Shown here in pieces: positions 45,301 to 52,485 of a stretch of 64,000 nt of DNA. Location of the stretch: positions 1-64,000 of the forward strand of contig CAMATH010000003.1 in NCBI GenBank assembly GCA_945860955.1, written 5' to 3'. The number at the start of each line of letters is the position of its first letter. Position 1 is the first letter of the stretch. Below the pieces are notes generated by a model, which worked only from the letters and a program-made list of their open reading frames with translations, made no database searches and was not told where the DNA came from. This DNA comes from Planctomicrobium piriforme. GTDB lineage: Bacteria; Planctomycetota; Planctomycetia; Planctomycetales; Planctomycetaceae. The position numbers and the translations under genes were made by a program.

Positions 45301-45389
45301 CGGGAACGGATCACGGGGCGATGAAAGCGGCCCTGGTTGAATTCTGCCAAGTGCTGTTGTGCCTCAACGAGTTTGTGTACGTCGACTGA
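42366..45389 (+). CDS. PSCyt1-PSCyt2(DUF1549)-PSD1(DUF1553) protein
   Basis: 1007 aa, full length for the family. Signal peptide (residues 1-22), then the PSCyt1 cytochrome c domain with haem motif CYSCH (Cys44, Cys47, His48) and the distal EMPP.GKLP Met segment (about residue 99). DUF1549 follows ([36 protein letters not shown]). A central insert of about 330 residues that reads as a beta-sandwich lies before DUF1553 ([26 protein letters not shown]). Such proteins are exported and may take electrons or bind polysaccharide; exact function unknown. Operon with the DUF1501 gene 76 bp downstream. Compare the shorter paralogue ending at 21580. Confidence 0.95.
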   Translation: [1007 protein letters not shown]

Positions 45390-45465
45390 TCCGACAGTCA
45401 CTCGCGCATTCCCTTCCAACAACCTGCCCATCGCCCTTCCCCGATCGCCCACCGCGGACCGCATC

Positions 45466-46902
45466 ATGTCGAGCTACTTTCTCCCCGGCGAACTCGCTCT
45501 CCCGAACCGTCGACGATTCCTGCAGCAGACGGGGCTGGGCTTTGGGTCGCTCGCGCTGGCGTCGCTGTTGCACGAGCAGACTTCCGCGAATCCTCTGGCA
45601 GCCCGCCCTCCGGAATTTCCCGGAAAAGTGAAGTCGATCATCTGGCTGTTCATGACGGGCGGACCGTCGCAGGTCGACACGTGGGACTATAAACCGGAAC
45701 TGCAGGCGCGGGACGGGCAACCGCTCGCCGGTGCCGACCCCAAGACCGGCTTTTTCGATACCAGCGGCAAGCTGCTCAAATCTCCATTCGCCTGGAAGCA
45801 GCATGGGGAGTCCGGCACGTGGGTTTCTGATCTCTTCCCCCACTTGTCGAAGCATGTCGACAAGATGACATTTTTGCACAGCATGCACCTGCGGCAAAAC
45901 AATCACGCCCCGGCGTCGATTGAACTGATGTGTGGCACCAATCGTCCCGGACTTCCCAGCCTGGGCTCGTGGTTGACCTACGGACTGGGGACCGAAAATC
46001 AGAATCTGCCGTCGTTTGTGGTGCTACACGACACACGCCCCCGCGGCGACGATCAGATCTGGTCGGCTGGTTTTCTGCCGAAGACGTATCAGGCGCTGGC
46101 ACTCGCGGCGGGTCGGCGCGAGGCGATCGACAACCTGAGTCGCGACGCGCGACAGTCAGACACTCAACAGCGGGCGCAATTGTCGCTGTTGCGACAGCTC
46201 AACGAAGAGCACGCGTCGACCCGCCCTACGCAGACTGACCTGACGTCTCGGATTGCGTCGTATGAGCTGGCATACCGCATGCAGATGGCGGCCCCCGAGG
46301 CGCTCGATATCACCAAGGAATCGGAGGCGACGCACAAGCTGTACGGGATGGAGAATCCCGAATGCGCGACCTTTTCGCGACAGTGTCTGATCGCCCGCAG
46401 ATTGGTCGAGCGCGGCGTGCGCTACGTGCAGATTTTCGCGGGGAAAGGTGTCGGTGGGGATGGCAGCGTCGCGGATGTGCCGTGGGATTGCCATAGCGAT
46501 GTCGAAACCAACCACCGCTCGTGCGGAATGCACACCGATCAGCCGGCGGCCGCTCTGCTCGCCGATCTGGAGGCCCGCGGCCTATTGGATTCGACGCTGG
46601 TCATCTGGGGAGGAGAATTCGGCCGGACGTCGGATTCACAGGGGGCCAAAGGTCGCGACCACAAACCGAATGGGTTTACCATCTGGCTCGCGGGAGCGGG
46701 TGTGAAGGGGGGATTTCACTACGGCGCGACCGATGAGTTCGGGTACAAGGCGGTGGTCGACAAAGTGCATGTCAACGACCTGCACGCGACCCTGCTGCAT
46801 CTGGCGGGATTCAATCACGAACGCCTGACGTACCGCTTTAACGGGCGGGATTTCCGGCTGACGGATGTGGGGGGGAGCGTGATCACGCCGATTCTGGCGT
46901 GA
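45466..46902 (+). CDS. DUF1501 family protein, Tat-exported
   Basis: 478 aa with a twin-arginine signal (NRRRFLQQTGLGFGSLALASLL). The family motifs IIWLFMTGGPSQVDTWDYKP, CLIARRLVERGVRYVQIF and LVIWGGEFGR...GRDHKPNG are all present. The ATG at 45466 is chosen because it precedes the Tat signal; the frame is open to 45337, inside the PSCyt gene, but that leader is Cys/Ser/Thr-rich and not conserved-looking. Partner of the PSCyt gene just upstream, and paralogue of the gene at 18132. Confidence 0.94.
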   Translation: MSSYFLPGELALPNRRRFLQQTGLGFGSLALASLLHEQTSANPLAARPPEFPGKVKSIIWLFMTGGPSQVDTWDYKPELQARDGQPLAGADPKTGFFDTSGKLLKSPFAWKQHGESGTWVSDLFPHLSKHVDKMTFLHSMHLRQNNHAPASIELMCGTNRPGLPSLGSWLTYGLGTENQNLPSFVVLHDTRPRGDDQIWSAGFLPKTYQALALAAGRREAIDNLSRDARQSDTQQRAQLSLLRQLNEEHASTRPTQTDLTSRIASYELAYRMQMAAPEALDITKESEATHKLYGMENPECATFSRQCLIARRLVERGVRYVQIFAGKGVGGDGSVADVPWDCHSDVETNHRSCGMHTDQPAAALLADLEARGLLDSTLVIWGGEFGRTSDSQGAKGRDHKPNGFTIWLAGAGVKGGFHYGATDEFGYKAVVDKVHVNDLHATLLHLAGFNHERLTYRFNGRDFRLTDVGGSVITPILA

Positions 46903-46965
46903 CATGCGGTTGTTCGGCAGAGCGACTTGTGTGCCTGCCAGAAGTCGAAATCGGATAAAGCAAAG

Positions 46966-47190
46966 GCGGGGACAAGGCCCCGCGGTCCATGGACTGCGGG
47001 ATCTCGATCCCGCCTTTCGTTCTACCTCACAATGTCTTGCAGCAGGCGGAGTCGGCTCCCTGCCGAGGCGGCCGGTCCAACGCGGCATAACACGGCGTCG
47101 GGCGTCGATCGGAAGTTTCGGTCGAGAGTTGTTTCTGTCTGCCGGTTGTCAATGTCGGATGAAGGAAAGGCGGGATCGAGATCCCGCACT
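46966..47190. repeat. REP/BIME-like cluster of palindromes
   Basis: The 325-bp gap 46903-47227 between convergent genes contains no gene but three related hairpins. GCGGGG...CCCCGC is at about 46966-46983. GCGGGATC-TC-GATCCCGC is at 46996-47013. Its exact inverse GCGGGATC-GA-GATCCCGC is at 47170-47187. Flanking bases extend the inverted match to about 28 bases with one mismatch, and upstream bases (CGGAT.AAG.AAAGGCGGG) also match in direct orientation between units one and three. This is the layout of bacterial interspersed REP doublets. Confidence 0.6.
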
Positions 47191-47227
47191 CCAAGGGCCT
47201 TCCTCACTCGACATCCGACCAAACTCC

Positions 47228-48085
47228 CTACGGCTTCGGCGGGAGGATCGCGAAGATCCGAGTCGGTCCTCCGGTCCCCGCTTCCACCTTGACCGGCGCG
47301 ACAAACACGTGGAATCCACTGGCCGGGAGTTCTTCAAGCCGGGCGACATTTTCCAACCCGTATCGGCCAGCGGCGTTGAGCGCGTGGTGAACGGCGAAAT
47401 CTCGCGACAGGCCCCGATCGATGCTCAACGTGTCGATGCCGATGCCACGGATCTTGCGTTTCTCGATCAGGAACCGCACTGCCTCGACCGAATAGCCGGG
47501 AAAGTGCATCTTGCCCATCGCGTCCTGATTCTTGTATCGCGGGTAGTTGGTCCAATGGCGACCCCAGCCGGTTTTCAGAAACACAATCGCTCCCGTTGGA
47601 ACCGGCTCGTGAGTCCGTTCCCATTGTTCGATGTGTTGGATGGACAGGAGAAAATCGGGATCCGCTTCCGACTCGGCCGCGACGTCGATCACAACGCCCG
47701 GGCCAAAAAAGGCCTCCGGCGTGATCTCGTCGACCGACGGCTGGTTCTTTTCGAAATGGTTCGGGGCGTCGAGGTGTGTTCCCAAATGTTCGGGAGTGAA
47801 AATCGACTTCGAAAGCACGCCATCTTTTTCCAGCGTCGCAATTGTCTTCAACCGGAACGGTTCGTAGTTCTCGCCGGGCCAATACGGGTTGCGATCGTTC
47901 AACGTCCAGGTCAAATCGACAATTGGCAATTCACCAGCGGCAAGCTGCTGGAGCGTTGGATCAGGATCCGAACTTCCCCTTTGCCGTGAGGCGTCGGCGG
48001 CCGGAGGAGCAAAAAACTGGGGCGTCACAACCCCCGCCAGAATTCCCGCGAAGAGCCAGCCGAATTTTGTCAACGTGTTTCGCAT
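47228..48085 (-). CDS. Exported cyclase-family hydrolase (kynurenine-formamidase-like)
   Basis: 285 aa with an N-terminal signal or anchor (residues 8-27, GWLFAGILAGVVTPQFF). The metal-binding motif HLGTHLDAPNHF (HxGTHxDxPxHF) marks the PF04199 cyclase fold; IVDLTWTL at the start and GIGIDTLSIDRG later also fit. Family members hydrolyse small amides or lactones with a bound metal. Export is less common in this family, so the substrate is probably not kynurenine; function not assignable. It lies 32 bp upstream of thiG on the same strand as written, i.e. after thiS-thiG's region but transcribed separately or ahead of no partner. Confidence 0.85.
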   Translation of the reverse strand: MRNTLTKFGWLFAGILAGVVTPQFFAPPAADASRQRGSSDPDPTLQQLAAGELPIVDLTWTLNDRNPYWPGENYEPFRLKTIATLEKDGVLSKSIFTPEHLGTHLDAPNHFEKNQPSVDEITPEAFFGPGVVIDVAAESEADPDFLLSIQHIEQWERTHEPVPTGAIVFLKTGWGRHWTNYPRYKNQDAMGKMHFPGYSVEAVRFLIEKRKIRGIGIDTLSIDRGLSRDFAVHHALNAAGRYGLENVARLEELPASGFHVFVAPVKVEAGTGGPTRIFAILPPKP

Positions 48086-48117
48086 GGCGCAGAACCTCTT
48101 CGGGCAGTCGAATGCGA

Positions 48118-48960
48118 TTAACGGAGCAAAGGTGAAATCGTACCGACTTCAGGACTGGATGCGGTGGCGTACAACTTGCGCGGGATCCGACCCGATTGCG
48201 AAGCCAGCCGGCCCGCGTAGACGCCGTACCGCATCGCGACCGCCATCTTCTTCGCGTCCGCGGCGCTGGCGATTGCGGTGTTTAAAAGCACGCCGTCGCA
48301 GCCGAGTTCCATCGCGAACGCGACGTCGCTCGCCGTTCCCACCCCCGCGTCCACGATCACCGGGTAACTCGCATCCCCTTCTTTCAGGTATTCGAGACAA
48401 ATGCGAATGTTGTTCGGGTTCAAGATTCCCTGTCCGCTTCCGATGGGACTGCCAGCGGGCATGACCGATACGGCCCCGGCATCTTTCAGCCGCCGCGCCG
48501 TGATTGGATCGTCCGTCGTGTACACCAGAACCTGAAATCCATCCTTCACGAGTTCCTTGGTCGCTTCCAACGTCGCGACCGGATCTGGCAACAGTGTCTT
48601 TTTGTCACCCAAAACCTCCAGTTTCACCCAGTCCGCTCCGGGGTTCTCCAGTCCATCGAGAATCTCCCGTCCCAACCGGGCGACGCGGACGGCGTCTTCC
48701 GCTGTAAAGCAGCCCGCCGTGTTCGGCAAGATCGTGTATCGCTTCAGATCGATGAAATCGAGGATACTGCGTCCCTCTTTGTCGATCAGCCGTTCCCGCC
48801 GAACGGCCACCGTGATCACTTCCGATCCCGAGAGTTCCAGGCAGTCGCGCATGACGTCATACGTCGCGTATTTTCCCGTGCCAACAATCAACCGCGACGA
48901 AAAAGCGTGGGTTCCGACCACCAGGGGTGCATCCGCCGCCAAAAACTCTGTCGCCAACAT
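48118..48960 (-). CDS. thiG: Thiazole synthase
   Basis: 280 aa. It forms the thiazole ring of thiamine from deoxyxylulose phosphate, dehydroglycine and ThiS thiocarboxylate. Visible features are LIVGTGKY near the start, the Schiff-base lysine at about 113 in [17 protein letters not shown]-type phosphate loop ([11 protein letters not shown]) and [12 protein letters not shown] with LLNTAIA. The ATG overlaps the thiS stop (TGATG). The protein ends with a short extension ([13 protein letters not shown]). Cyclase gene follows on the same strand. Confidence 0.96.
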   Translation of the reverse strand: MLATEFLAADAPLVVGTHAFSSRLIVGTGKYATYDVMRDCLELSGSEVITVAVRRERLIDKEGRSILDFIDLKRYTILPNTAGCFTAEDAVRVARLGREILDGLENPGADWVKLEVLGDKKTLLPDPVATLEATKELVKDGFQVLVYTTDDPITARRLKDAGAVSVMPAGSPIGSGQGILNPNNIRICLEYLKEGDASYPVIVDAGVGTASDVAFAMELGCDGVLLNTAIASAADAKKMAVAMRYGVYAGRLASQSGRIPRKLYATASSPEVGTISPLLR

Positions 48961-49175
48961 CAACCGCCTCCTACGAGCGTCACAATTTCCACGCGGTCTT
49001 CCGCCTGAAGCACACAGTCGGCATGCTGTCGACGCGGGATCAGCACCAGATTCCGCTCGACGGCGAGGTATCGCGGTTCGAGTTTCAGGTCGGCGAGCAA
49101 CCGGGCGACGGTCAGGTCCGGGACCACGTCGCGCGGTTCGCCATTGATGTAGATCTGCACAGGAAGAACCTTCAT
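48960..49175 (-). CDS. thiS: Sulfur carrier protein ThiS
   Basis: 71 aa beta-grasp protein ending in VGGG; the terminal Gly is adenylated and thiocarboxylated to carry sulfur to ThiG. Start region VQIYINGEP and the ladder [12 protein letters not shown]...VAVERN-type strand fit. Stop codon overlaps the thiG start, so the two are made together. ThiF, ThiH or ThiO are not in the window. Confidence 0.93.
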   Translation of the reverse strand: MKVLPVQIYINGEPRDVVPDLTVARLLADLKLEPRYLAVERNLVLIPRRQHADCVLQAEDRVEIVTLVGGG

Positions 49176-49350
49176 TGAGTCAGAAAATCTTAGGTCGGGC
49201 GAATCCGGGGCGTCAAGCAGGCGGGGGAACCAATCCCGTTTCCCGGATTTGACTCAACTGCTTTCGCCGATAAGATGATTCCGTGTTGTGAACTTCCCTC
49301 GAAATTCTGCATGACCCCCGTGGAACATCCGGGGTACAGGCGATTGGTGC

Positions 49351-50802
49351 ATGGCCGCTCCCAAGGTTGACGATCTCTGCCGCCAACTGGTGCGTCTGCA
49401 ATTGGTGCCTCAAAAGCAGATCGATCTCTGCCTCAGCGAGCTGGGACCACAAACGAAAGACCCCGAAGCGGTCATATCGTGGCTCGAAACCAAAGGCACG
49501 CTCACCTCGCTGCAATCGGGCAAAGTGCGGCGGGGAGAACTCGCCGATCTCGTCCTCGGGCCGTTTCGCCTGTTGTACCGCAACGCGACCGGCAGCTTCG
49601 CCCGCGTCTACCGGGCGTGCGATGTGCGGACGGGGAAGATGGTCGGGCTGAAGGTTCTGCGACAACGCTATTGCGAAGACCGCGAGGCAGTCGAGGAGTT
49701 CCGTCGTGAGGCCGAACTAGGTAAATCGCTGCGGCACGACAATATCGTGCCAATCTACGAAGTCGCCGAAGACAAGGGGCAGCATTACATTTCGATGGAA
49801 TTTGTCGAAGGGGGCAATCTTCGCGATTTCATCACCATTCGGAAAAAACTGGAGCCGCTCGAGGCGACAAAGTGCGTTCTGGACATGGCGGAAGGGCTGA
49901 ACTACGCCCTCACGAAAGGCGCGACGCATCGCGACTTGAAAATGACCAATGTACTGATGAGCAGCAATGGGGTGGCCAAGCTGGTCGATTTCGGATTAGC
50001 GAGCATCAGTGAAGAGGGGGGTGAGACGGAGAGCGCTGCCCGAGCGCTGGAATACGCGACCCTCGAAAAAAACACCGGTGCGCAGCGCGACGATCCGCGG
50101 AGCGACCTCTATTTTCTTGGGACGATTTTTTACGAACTTCTGACGGGTATCCCCCCCCTGCCCCGCACCCGGGATCGGAACGAGCGGAGTCAGTTCAGCC
50201 GCTACCTGCATGTCCAGCCGATTCGTCAATTGGAACCGAGTCTGCCGCGGTCGGTCGCGAACGTCGTCGATCGCCTGATGCACTTGAATCCCAACCTGCG
50301 TTACCAGACCCCGGGAGAAGCGTGCCGCGATCTCAAACTGGCCCTTTCGGAACTGGCGAGTGGTGAGGGACTGGTCAAAGGCCTGGGGGATTCCTCTCCG
50401 TCGCAGCCGATCTCAAATGAACCGCTGCTGACGGTGATGTGCCTGGATGATCGGCCCAAACACCAAGACCTGCTGCGGGAATATTTCTCGAAACACGGGT
50501 TTCGGGTGCTGGTTTTGTCTGACCTGCAGCGCGGCCTGAGCCGGCTCAATAATCAGCCCCCCGACTGTATGATTATCATGGGGGACGCGTTTGGCGACGA
50601 CGCGGTCCGCGGTTACGTCGAAGCGGCTGCGGTCGCTGAGGCCCGCCAGGTGGGGGTTGTGCTGGTTTTAGCCGCCGAACATGCCGACCAGAAAGCGAGG
50701 CTGCCCGAAACCGAGCATGCCCGGGTGGTCGCGCTGCCGGCGACGTTACGCGAACTGCGGCAGGTGGTGAAGAGCATTGTCTCGGGTTCCGATTGGGACT
50801 GA
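49351..50802 (+). CDS. Ser/Thr protein kinase with C-terminal receiver-like domain
   Basis: 483 aa. A helical N-terminus (residues 1-65) precedes a Hanks kinase: glycine loop NATGSFARVYRA, VGLKVL Lys, HRDLKMTN and DFG are present, but the APE segment is replaced by a weak LEYATLE. The C-terminal 120 residues look like a response-regulator receiver: LTVMCLDDRPK gives the acidic pair Asp366-Asp367, and Asp412 (IIMGD) is near the phospho-acceptor position. The usual Lys-Pro is ALPAT, so the conserved Lys is missing. No membrane segment, so it is cytoplasmic. It diverges from thiS and precedes the molybdenum hydroxylase genes by 92 bp. Confidence 0.88.
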   Translation: MAAPKVDDLCRQLVRLQLVPQKQIDLCLSELGPQTKDPEAVISWLETKGTLTSLQSGKVRRGELADLVLGPFRLLYRNATGSFARVYRACDVRTGKMVGLKVLRQRYCEDREAVEEFRREAELGKSLRHDNIVPIYEVAEDKGQHYISMEFVEGGNLRDFITIRKKLEPLEATKCVLDMAEGLNYALTKGATHRDLKMTNVLMSSNGVAKLVDFGLASISEEGGETESAARALEYATLEKNTGAQRDDPRSDLYFLGTIFYELLTGIPPLPRTRDRNERSQFSRYLHVQPIRQLEPSLPRSVANVVDRLMHLNPNLRYQTPGEACRDLKLALSELASGEGLVKGLGDSSPSQPISNEPLLTVMCLDDRPKHQDLLREYFSKHGFRVLVLSDLQRGLSRLNNQPPDCMIIMGDAFGDDAVRGYVEAAAVAEARQVGVVLVLAAEHADQKARLPETEHARVVALPATLRELRQVVKSIVSGSDWD

Positions 50803-50894
50803 CGCGGAAAGTTCGGGCGGCTGATCACTTGCTCTACCGTTCCCAGTCGTTACCCTATGCGACTGCACTTGCCCCCCGGGGAGGAATACCGACG

Positions 50895-51770
50895 ATGCGT
50901 GACTTCGAGTACGAAGCTCCAGCCTCAGTTGCCGAGGCCGTGAGAGTTCTGAGCCAGCACAATGGCACCGCGCGGCCGTTGGCCGGCGGAACCGATTTGA
51001 TTGATCAGATTCGTGTCGGCCGACATCAGCCGGCGCTGGTTGTCGACATCAAGCGAATTCCCGAACTCAACGTTCTGGAAATGTCGACCGGCGGTTTGCG
51101 GTTGGGGGCCGCCGTCCCCTGTTACCGTGTTTACAACGATGCCGGCCTGAACAGTGCCTACACGGCGCTCGTGGACAGCACCCGGATCATCGGCGGGATC
51201 CAGATTCAGAGTCGTGGAAGCGTTGGAGGAAACCTCTGCAACGCCGGCCCGGCCGCCGACTCGATTCCATCGTTGATCGCTCTGGGAGCGAAAGCGGTCA
51301 TCGCTGGCCCGAACGGCCGCCGCGAGTTGGCCGTCGAAGAATTTTGCGTTGGTCCGGGGAAAAACGCGTTGCAGGCGGGGGAAATGCTGGTGGAACTGAA
51401 GTTCCCCTCTCGCCCCGACCACAGCGGGTCGCACTATCGGCGATTCATCCCGCGCAACGAAATGGACATCGCGGTCGTGGGTGTGGGAGCGTCCGTCGTT
51501 CTGGACGCCGCGGGAGAGAAGATCGTTTCGGCCCGGATCGGGCTGGGAGCGGTCGGCCCGACACCGCTGTTCGCGAAAGAGGCGAGTGAACTGCTCGCCG
51601 GCAAGACCGCGGGCACCGAGGCATACGAACTCGCGGCCGCCGCTGCCCAAAAAATCGCGACGCCGATCGACGACATGCGCGGCACCAAAGAATTCCGGTT
51701 GCACCTCGTCGGAGTTCTGGTTCGTCGCGTGCTAGAAACGGCAGCCGAACGGGCTCGTAACGGCGTTTGA
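50895..51770 (+). CDS. Molybdenum hydroxylase FAD-binding subunit (CoxM/XdhB type)
   Basis: 291 aa, normal for this subunit. Start ATG has GGGGAGG about 11 bases upstream; the frame reaches back into the kinase gene but homology begins at MRDFEYEAP. FAD sites AGGTDLIDQIRVG and GSVGGNLCNAGPAADSIPSL are visible. It takes electrons from the 2Fe-2S subunit. First of three genes in order FAD, 2Fe-2S, Mo. Confidence 0.94.
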   Translation: MRDFEYEAPASVAEAVRVLSQHNGTARPLAGGTDLIDQIRVGRHQPALVVDIKRIPELNVLEMSTGGLRLGAAVPCYRVYNDAGLNSAYTALVDSTRIIGGIQIQSRGSVGGNLCNAGPAADSIPSLIALGAKAVIAGPNGRRELAVEEFCVGPGKNALQAGEMLVELKFPSRPDHSGSHYRRFIPRNEMDIAVVGVGASVVLDAAGEKIVSARIGLGAVGPTPLFAKEASELLAGKTAGTEAYELAAAAAQKIATPIDDMRGTKEFRLHLVGVLVRRVLETAAERARNGV

Positions 51771-51873
51771 ACGCGTCCCGCGCCAACACTCCACACATTT
51801 CCGTCACCCGCTGACCATCAGCGTTTGACTGGTGATTTTCAAAATTCACCGTTTCCCACCGGAAGTTTCCGCC

Positions 51874-52371
51874 ATGGCCAAGAAACGCGTCGTCGCCGCC
51901 ACCATCAATGGCAAGCAGGTCGAATACCTGTGTGAGCCCCGCCAGACTCTGCTGGAGGTGCTGCGCGACAATCTCGATATGACCGGCACCAAGGAAGGTT
52001 GCGCAAACGGCAACTGCGGTGCCTGCACCGTGTTGTTGGACGGTCGACCGGTCGTCAGTTGTCTGGTTCTGGCGATGGAAGCCGAGGGGGCGTCGATCGA
52101 GACGATTGAGGGGGTCGCGAAGTGCGGCAGTCTCGATCCGATTCAGTCAGCGTTTCTGGAAGGGGCCGCCCTGCAGTGCGGGATCTGCACCCCGGGGTTC
52201 ATCATGTCGACGAAAGCGCTGCTCGACGAGAACCCGAATCCTACGGAACAGGAAGCGCGGTTCTATCTGGCCGGCAACCTGTGCCGCTGCACGGGATACG
52301 ACAAAATCGTGCGGGCCGTCCTCGATTCGGCGCAACGCCGGCTCGCCGCGCAAGCGGAAGTCAAGAGCTAA
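51874..52371 (+). CDS. Molybdenum hydroxylase 2Fe-2S subunit (CoxS/XdhC type)
   Basis: 165 aa. The first cluster is bound by Cys43, Cys48, Cys51 and Cys63 (EGCANGNCGACT...SC), the second by Cys102, Cys105, Cys137 and Cys139 (QCGICTPG, LCRCTGY). Start chosen at the ATG with GGAAG before it, since MAKKRVVAATINGK begins the plant-ferredoxin fold; 14 extra residues are open upstream. Passes electrons from the Mo site to FAD. Confidence 0.95.
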   Translation: MAKKRVVAATINGKQVEYLCEPRQTLLEVLRDNLDMTGTKEGCANGNCGACTVLLDGRPVVSCLVLAMEAEGASIETIEGVAKCGSLDPIQSAFLEGAALQCGICTPGFIMSTKALLDENPNPTEQEARFYLAGNLCRCTGYDKIVRAVLDSAQRRLAAQAEVKS

Positions 52372-52485
52372 AGACTTCTCCCCAGACCACTCGGACGAAC
52401 TCTTCAAAATTCGATCAGCGATCCATCTACGAAGTTCGTCCTGATCCGATCATCCTTCGCATTACCCATCGATTCGAGAGCCGCC

